NCBI GenBank assembly: GCA_030692055.1
Contig: JAUYCY010000125.1
Location: 1-7,894 of the forward strand
Direction of reading: 5' to 3'
DNA length: 7,894 bases
From: Candidatus Omnitrophota bacterium
Lineage (GTDB): Bacteria; Omnitrophota; Koll11; Duberdicusellales; 4484-171
Shown: in pieces, positions 4,565 through 7,894 of the stretch
Position numbering within the stretch: position 1 is the stretch's first letter
How the letters are laid out: every line of letters starts with the position of its first letter
The notes under the pieces: generated by a model
What the model was told of the DNA's origin: nothing
Database searches by the model: none
Seen by the model: the letters and a program-made list of their open reading frames with translations, nothing else
Program-made: the position numbers and the translations under genes

Positions 4565-5653
4565 ATGCAAAAAGAACTTCGTAATTTAGAAGAGCAATTT
4601 CAAAAGGATTTGCAAGAAGCAAATACTAAAGATGCCTTAGAGGCATTGAGCATAAAATATCTGGGCAGGAAATCTAATCTTAACCAATTATTTTCTAAAA
4701 TTCCCACCCTCGATAAAAAAGAGAAAGGTGTTTGGGGTAAGACATTGAATGTTGTTAAAGACAAAATTACCACTTTAATTTCAGAGAAACTTAAAGGAAT
4801 AGAGTTTTCTGAAGAAAAAATAGATTTAACTTTCCCTGCAACGCCATTAGAAAAAGGTTCTCGCCATGTATTAAGCATTGTGAGTCAAGAGATTTGCCTA
4901 ATTTTTGAAAAGTTAGGTTTTACGATAGCCGAAGGTAGCGAAATAGAGGATGAGTGGCATAATTTCAGCGCATTGAATATTCCTTTAGAACACCCCTCAA
5001 GAGATGCCTTTGATACTTTTTATTTAGATATACCATGCCTTCCGGCAGACAGGCCCGAGAAAGGTAAAGACAAATATCTTTTGCGCAGCCATACTTCTCC
5101 TTCGCAAATAAGAGTTATGGAAAAAAATCGGCCGCCGCTGGCTATAATTTCACCGGGTAGAGTCTACAGGCCCGATCAGGTTGATGCCTCGCATTCATTT
5201 ATGTTTCATCAGGTTGAAGGTTTTGCCGTCAGCCGCGACATAAACTTTTCGCATTTAAAGGGTGTATTGCTACATTTTGCAAAAGAATTCTTTTCCAGCG
5301 ACGTTAATTTAAGATTTAGGCCGCACTTTTTTCCCTTCACAGAACCTTCGGCAGAAGTGGATATATCTTGCTTTGCCTGCACAGCGCATCCTCCTACGCC
5401 AAGGCTTCGAAGGACAAGTAGCGTACAGCGCATAGCGCAAAAATGCAGCGTGTGTAAGGGAAAAGGATGGCTGGAAATTTTAGGCTGCGGCATGATTCAT
5501 CCTAAAGTATTAGAAGCTTGTCATATTAATTCTAAAAAATATCAGGGTTTTGCTTTTGGTATGGGAGTAGAACGGTCGGCAATGCTTAAATACGGCATAG
5601 ACGATATCAGGCTATTTTTTGAGAATGATATTAGGTTTTTGGAACAGTTTTAA
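4565..5653 (+). CDS. pheS: Phenylalanine--tRNA ligase alpha subunit, with two in-frame repeat-derived insertions
   Basis: This 362-residue protein is the catalytic subunit of the alpha2-beta2 enzyme that charges tRNA-Phe. Residues 1-85 form the N-terminal coiled coil; the class II core runs from about 90 to 362. The motif 1 region is HVLSIVSQEICLIFEKLGF (101-119), motif 2 is GRVYRPDQVDASHSFMFHQVEG (198-219), and motif 3 is GFAFGMGVERSAMLKYG (328-344). LLRSHTSPSQIRVM (172-185) is the usual substrate-pocket segment. Two stretches break the family pattern. One is about 156-170, after DTFYLD, where relatives such as E. coli have only a few residues. The other is 273-293, splitting a pair of CxxC motifs (C269/C272 and C294/C297) normally separated by about four residues. 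Both coincide with palindromic DNA repeats. All catalytic motifs are intact, so the enzyme is probably active. Shine-Dalgarno is weak; the start is chosen from the family N-terminus and the 11-base gap. Confidence 0.96.
   Translation: MQKELRNLEEQFQKDLQEANTKDALEALSIKYLGRKSNLNQLFSKIPTLDKKEKGVWGKTLNVVKDKITTLISEKLKGIEFSEEKIDLTFPATPLEKGSRHVLSIVSQEICLIFEKLGFTIAEGSEIEDEWHNFSALNIPLEHPSRDAFDTFYLDIPCLPADRPEKGKDKYLLRSHTSPSQIRVMEKNRPPLAIISPGRVYRPDQVDASHSFMFHQVEGFAVSRDINFSHLKGVLLHFAKEFFSSDVNLRFRPHFFPFTEPSAEVDISCFACTAHPPTPRLRRTSSVQRIAQKCSVCKGKGWLEILGCGMIHPKVLEACHINSKKYQGFAFGMGVERSAMLKYGIDDIRLFFENDIRFLEQF
5036..5054. repeat. GCCTGCCGGCAGGC-type palindrome within pheS
   Basis: TGCCTTCCGGCAGACAGGC matches TGCCTACCGGCAGGCAGGT at 870-888 in 16 of 19 positions, and both are near-palindromic around CCGG. 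In pheS it is read as part of IPCLPADRP (156-164), a loop that is short in many PheS proteins. The match in sequence and the lack of homology of the encoded loop indicate a repeat insertion that kept the frame. Confidence 0.65.
5381..5443. repeat. Compound palindromic repeat inserted in frame within pheS
   Basis: The 63 bases, 21 codons with no stop, start with ACAGCGCATCC, contain the inverted pair TCCTACG (5392-5398) and CGAAGGA (5408-5414), and end with GTACAGCGCATAGCGCAAAA (5424-5443). The flanking words belong to the same AGCGCATAGCGC family as 820-866 and 4004-4125. The element occupies exactly the segment between C272 and C294 of PheS, where relatives have a very short turn. Confidence 0.75.
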
Positions 5654-5660
5654 TAACAAT

Positions 5661-5729
5661 GATTACACAGATTTTAGGAGTGATTACACAGATTAAAAAA
5701 TCGGTGTAATCAGTGCGAGCGTAGCGAGC
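5661..5729. repeat. Palindromic intergenic repeat (GATTACACAGATT family) plus GCGAGCGTAGCGAGC, between pheS and pheT
   Basis: GATTACACAGATT occurs as a direct repeat at 5661-5673 and 5682-5694, and inverted as AATCGGTGTAATC at 5699-5711 (12 of 13 match). The second copy and the inverted copy form a tight hairpin with a small A-rich loop. It is followed by GTGCGAGCGTAGCGAGC (5713-5729), another palindrome-like word, which abuts the pheT ATG. There is no T-run after the hairpin. The whole 76-base gap is repeat sequence. Confidence 0.75.
5724..5728 (+). promoter_or_regulatory. Atypical ribosome binding region of pheT, formed by a repeat
   Basis: The only purine-rich word near the pheT ATG is GCGAG (5724-5728), one base from the start and within the GCGAGCGTAGCGAGC repeat. 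A better AGGAG lies at 5676-5680, but about 50 bases upstream and before the hairpin. Translation of pheT may depend on coupling to pheS or on the hairpin bringing upstream sequence closer. Confidence 0.35.
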
Positions 5730-7712
5730 ATGAGGTTTAGTTTAAATTTTATCAAAGAATTATTGAAGGTTGATATACCCGCAGATAAACTTGCTTCGTT
5801 GCTTACCATGTCCGGTATGGAAGTAGAGCATTTTGAAAAGTCAGGCGATGACTGGATTTTTGATATTGAAGTCACCTCTAACCGTTACGATTGGTTGTCC
5901 ACCATAGGCATAGCCAGAGAAATAGCTGCCTGCTCACATAAGAAACTAAAAGTAGAACACCCTACGGTTACAAAAAAACCCATTCTTAAAGAAAGAGAAA
6001 TTATTATTGAAGACTACAAGGATTGCCCATTCTACGTCGTCAGAGTGATTAGGAATGTTAAAGTGGAAGAATCAATCCAAAAGCTACGCGAAAGAGTTTT
6101 ACATTGCGGTTTGAATTCAGTAAATAACATAGTGGATATTACTAATTACTGTATGTTGAAATGGGGTAACCCTTTGCACGCTTTCGATGAAGATAAACTC
6201 CAAGGTAACATTCATATACGCAGAGCTAAAGATGGTGAGAGTTTTATAGGCATCGACAATAAAGAGCGAGCTCTACATAAAGAAAATTTGGTTATTGCTG
6301 ACGACAAAAAAGTTATTGCTCTTGCCGGAGTGATGGGCGCAAAAAATACCGAGGTTGATAATAATACAAAAAATATATTTTTAGAGGCAGCAATTTTTTC
6401 TCCGATTACCATAAGGCGTTCAAGAAGAACAGCCGGGCTAGACACAGAATCTTCTTATCGTTTTGAACGCAGGGTATTCGGCGATTATTTAGAATTTACT
6501 TCTAGTGAAGCCTCTAGGCTAATACAGAGCGAAGCCGCCGGAAATTTCTTTGGCTACAAAGAAGCCGGCAGAAAACCGCTTGTCTCTAAAAAGAAAATAA
6601 CTATCAGCCTTTCTCACTTAAACGCCTATTTAGGGGATAATTTTCCTAAAGGCAAAGTAAAAAACATTCTAGGCAATCTTGATTTTAAAGTAACTGGTGC
6701 TTCCAAAGATAAAGTTACAGTTTATCCACCTTCGTTTCGTTTAGATATCGAAAGAGAAGTAGATATTTACGAAGAATTTATTCGTGTTTATGGCTATACG
6801 AATATAAAATCAAAAATCCCTTTTTTAATCACGCAAGTAAATCCAGAAAATATTTATGAATTTAAAAATAGATTAAGAGAGTTTATCCCCCAACTTGGTT
6901 TGCGGGAAGTAATCACCTATAGCATTGAGGCAGAAAAAGAATTAAAAGCTTGCGCCGAGGAAAATTTAATTAAACTTATTAACCCTTTGCGAGAACAAGA
7001 AAATACTTTACGTTCTACGCTTCTTTTAGGAATGATAAAGAGTATCCAATACAACATAAACCGAGGCCAGGATTTATTGCGCCTTTTTGAACTAGCTAAT
7101 ATTTATTTTAAAAATGACAACGATTTCTGTGAAAAACCTATGCTTTCTGTGGCAGTTACAGGGGAACAAAATAATTTCTTTTATTTAAAGAAAGTAGTAG
7201 AAGAAATATTGAAATATGTGAATATAAATAATTTTCACTTCAAAGAAATGAGCGTAATAAATTTTACCAACGCTCTCCAGATATTTGTTGGCGGCAAAAA
7301 TATAGGTTTTTTAGGAAAATTAGATAGTAGGGTAAGAGACAATTTCGATTTAAGGAAAGATTTATTTTTTGCTCAATTGGACGTTGCTTATTTACAAAAA
7401 AATATGGAAAGCAAACAATATAAATCTTTTAGCCAATATCCCGCAGTCGCGAGAGACATCAGCATGGCGCTAAACAAAGGGGTTAAGTTTGAGCCGGTAG
7501 AACAAATCATTAAAGAAAAAGGAAGTAATATGGTGGATTTACGTATAGTTGATGTTTATAAAGGTAAAGATTTAGCCCCGGGCCAAGCCGCCTTTACGTT
7601 AAGGATTTATTACCAATCTAAAAGCAAAACCCTTACCTCAGAAGAGGTAGATATAATTCATAATACTATCCGGGAGGCTTTAAGCAAGAAAGAGGGTGTA
7701 ACCCTACGATAA
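5730..7712 (+). CDS. pheT: Phenylalanine--tRNA ligase beta subunit, short form lacking the EMAP/OB tRNA-binding domain
   Basis: At 660 residues this is well below the usual 780-810 for bacteria. The N-terminus MRFSLNFIKELLKVDI with LTMSGMEVE (25-33) matches the family start. About ten residues later the chain continues at FDIEVTSNRYDWLSTIGIAREIAA (44-67), which normally lies near residue 180. The intervening EMAP-like tRNA-binding OB domain and linker, roughly 140 residues, are missing, and no stop or frameshift is seen. The B3/B4 editing domain (about 100-250) is present, with NIVDITNYCMLKWGNPLHAFD (133-153), LAGVMGAKNTEV (198-209; usually VMGG) and FLEAAIF (217-223). B5 follows at 288-359, the catalytic-like core at about 373-555, and the C-terminal FDX-ACB anticodon-binding domain at about 567-660 (SQYPAVARDISM). 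Archaeal PheT also lacks the OB domain. The protein should still pair with PheS. Upstream it is separated from pheS by a repeat. Confidence 0.96.
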   Translation: MRFSLNFIKELLKVDIPADKLASLLTMSGMEVEHFEKSGDDWIFDIEVTSNRYDWLSTIGIAREIAACSHKKLKVEHPTVTKKPILKEREIIIEDYKDCPFYVVRVIRNVKVEESIQKLRERVLHCGLNSVNNIVDITNYCMLKWGNPLHAFDEDKLQGNIHIRRAKDGESFIGIDNKERALHKENLVIADDKKVIALAGVMGAKNTEVDNNTKNIFLEAAIFSPITIRRSRRTAGLDTESSYRFERRVFGDYLEFTSSEASRLIQSEAAGNFFGYKEAGRKPLVSKKKITISLSHLNAYLGDNFPKGKVKNILGNLDFKVTGASKDKVTVYPPSFRLDIEREVDIYEEFIRVYGYTNIKSKIPFLITQVNPENIYEFKNRLREFIPQLGLREVITYSIEAEKELKACAEENLIKLINPLREQENTLRSTLLLGMIKSIQYNINRGQDLLRLFELANIYFKNDNDFCEKPMLSVAVTGEQNNFFYLKKVVEEILKYVNINNFHFKEMSVINFTNALQIFVGGKNIGFLGKLDSRVRDNFDLRKDLFFAQLDVAYLQKNMESKQYKSFSQYPAVARDISMALNKGVKFEPVEQIIKEKGSNMVDLRIVDVYKGKDLAPGQAAFTLRIYYQSKSKTLTSEEVDIIHNTIREALSKKEGVTLR

Positions 7713-7894
7713 TTGACATTTAACCAAGATTGTGCATTGGCTGTTAGGTGAGTGTGCAACTTTTTGTTAAATAATAGTTTATGTGTAATTTTAAGCGTAA
7801 GAAAAAGTTACAAGCCTTTTTAGGAAATAAATACTTTCAGCTAATGCGAAATGCGTGTATTTTCAAGTAGAACCAATGGTTGAACCCAGAGTTA

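Noticed and set aside
7713..7894. TTGACA at 7713-7718 as a promoter, a 29-codon frame at 7781-7870, and a possible terminator near 7731-7756
   Set aside because: No good -10 box lies 16-18 bases after TTGACA; the short frame has no ribosome binding site or family resemblance; the T-run at 7751-7755 is not preceded by a stable G+C-rich stem. I see nothing supportable in this stretch.

Overview
The window holds a dense run of genes, all on the + strand, from a bacterium of modest G+C. In order they are rpmI (L35), rplT (L20), two half-length TrkA-type RCK proteins, a candidate 36-residue membrane peptide, a TrkH-type K+ channel subunit, a membrane-anchored protein with a likely OB fold, pheS and a short form of pheT. 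The proteins are clearly bacterial. The organism cannot be fixed from sequence alone. The abundance of short palindromic repeat families (CGCATAGCGC-like, ATTAGCGG-like, CTGACTTCTGAC-like, GATTACACAGATT-like, GCCTGCCGGCAGGC-like) reminds me of uncultured lineages such as Candidatus Omnitrophota. That assignment is an inference from memory, not a database result.

Layout. Bases 1-160 are non-coding and rich in inverted repeats, a plausible autoregulatory leader for rpmI-rplT; the infC gene often found upstream is not visible. rpmI and rplT (165-820) are separated by a palindromic repeat. A potassium-uptake block follows (916-3999): trkA-like 1, trkA-like 2, a small membrane ORF ending one base before trkH, and trkH. 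The OB-fold-like membrane protein overlaps trkH by one base. pheS starts 11 bases after that gene and pheT follows after a 76-base repeat-filled gap. Bases 7713-7894 show no credible gene. The common order rplT-pheS-pheT is therefore kept but interrupted by a potassium-transport cassette.

How the parts work together. L35 and L20 are 50S proteins. PheS and PheT form the heterotetrameric phenylalanyl-tRNA synthetase. TrkH is the K+-conducting membrane subunit, and the two RCK proteins probably form its nucleotide-binding cytoplasmic gating ring, taking the place of one tandem-duplicated TrkA.

The most notable signal is the repeats. At least six short palindromic families occupy almost every gap, and members also lie inside reading frames: twice in pheS, both in-frame and both at predicted surface loops; once as the whole signal-peptide region of the OB-fold-like protein; and once over the 3' end of rplT. 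This resembles the in-frame palindromic elements known from Rickettsia, in what appears to be an unrelated lineage. A second unusual point is that PheT lacks the N-terminal EMAP/OB tRNA-binding domain found in most bacterial PheT.
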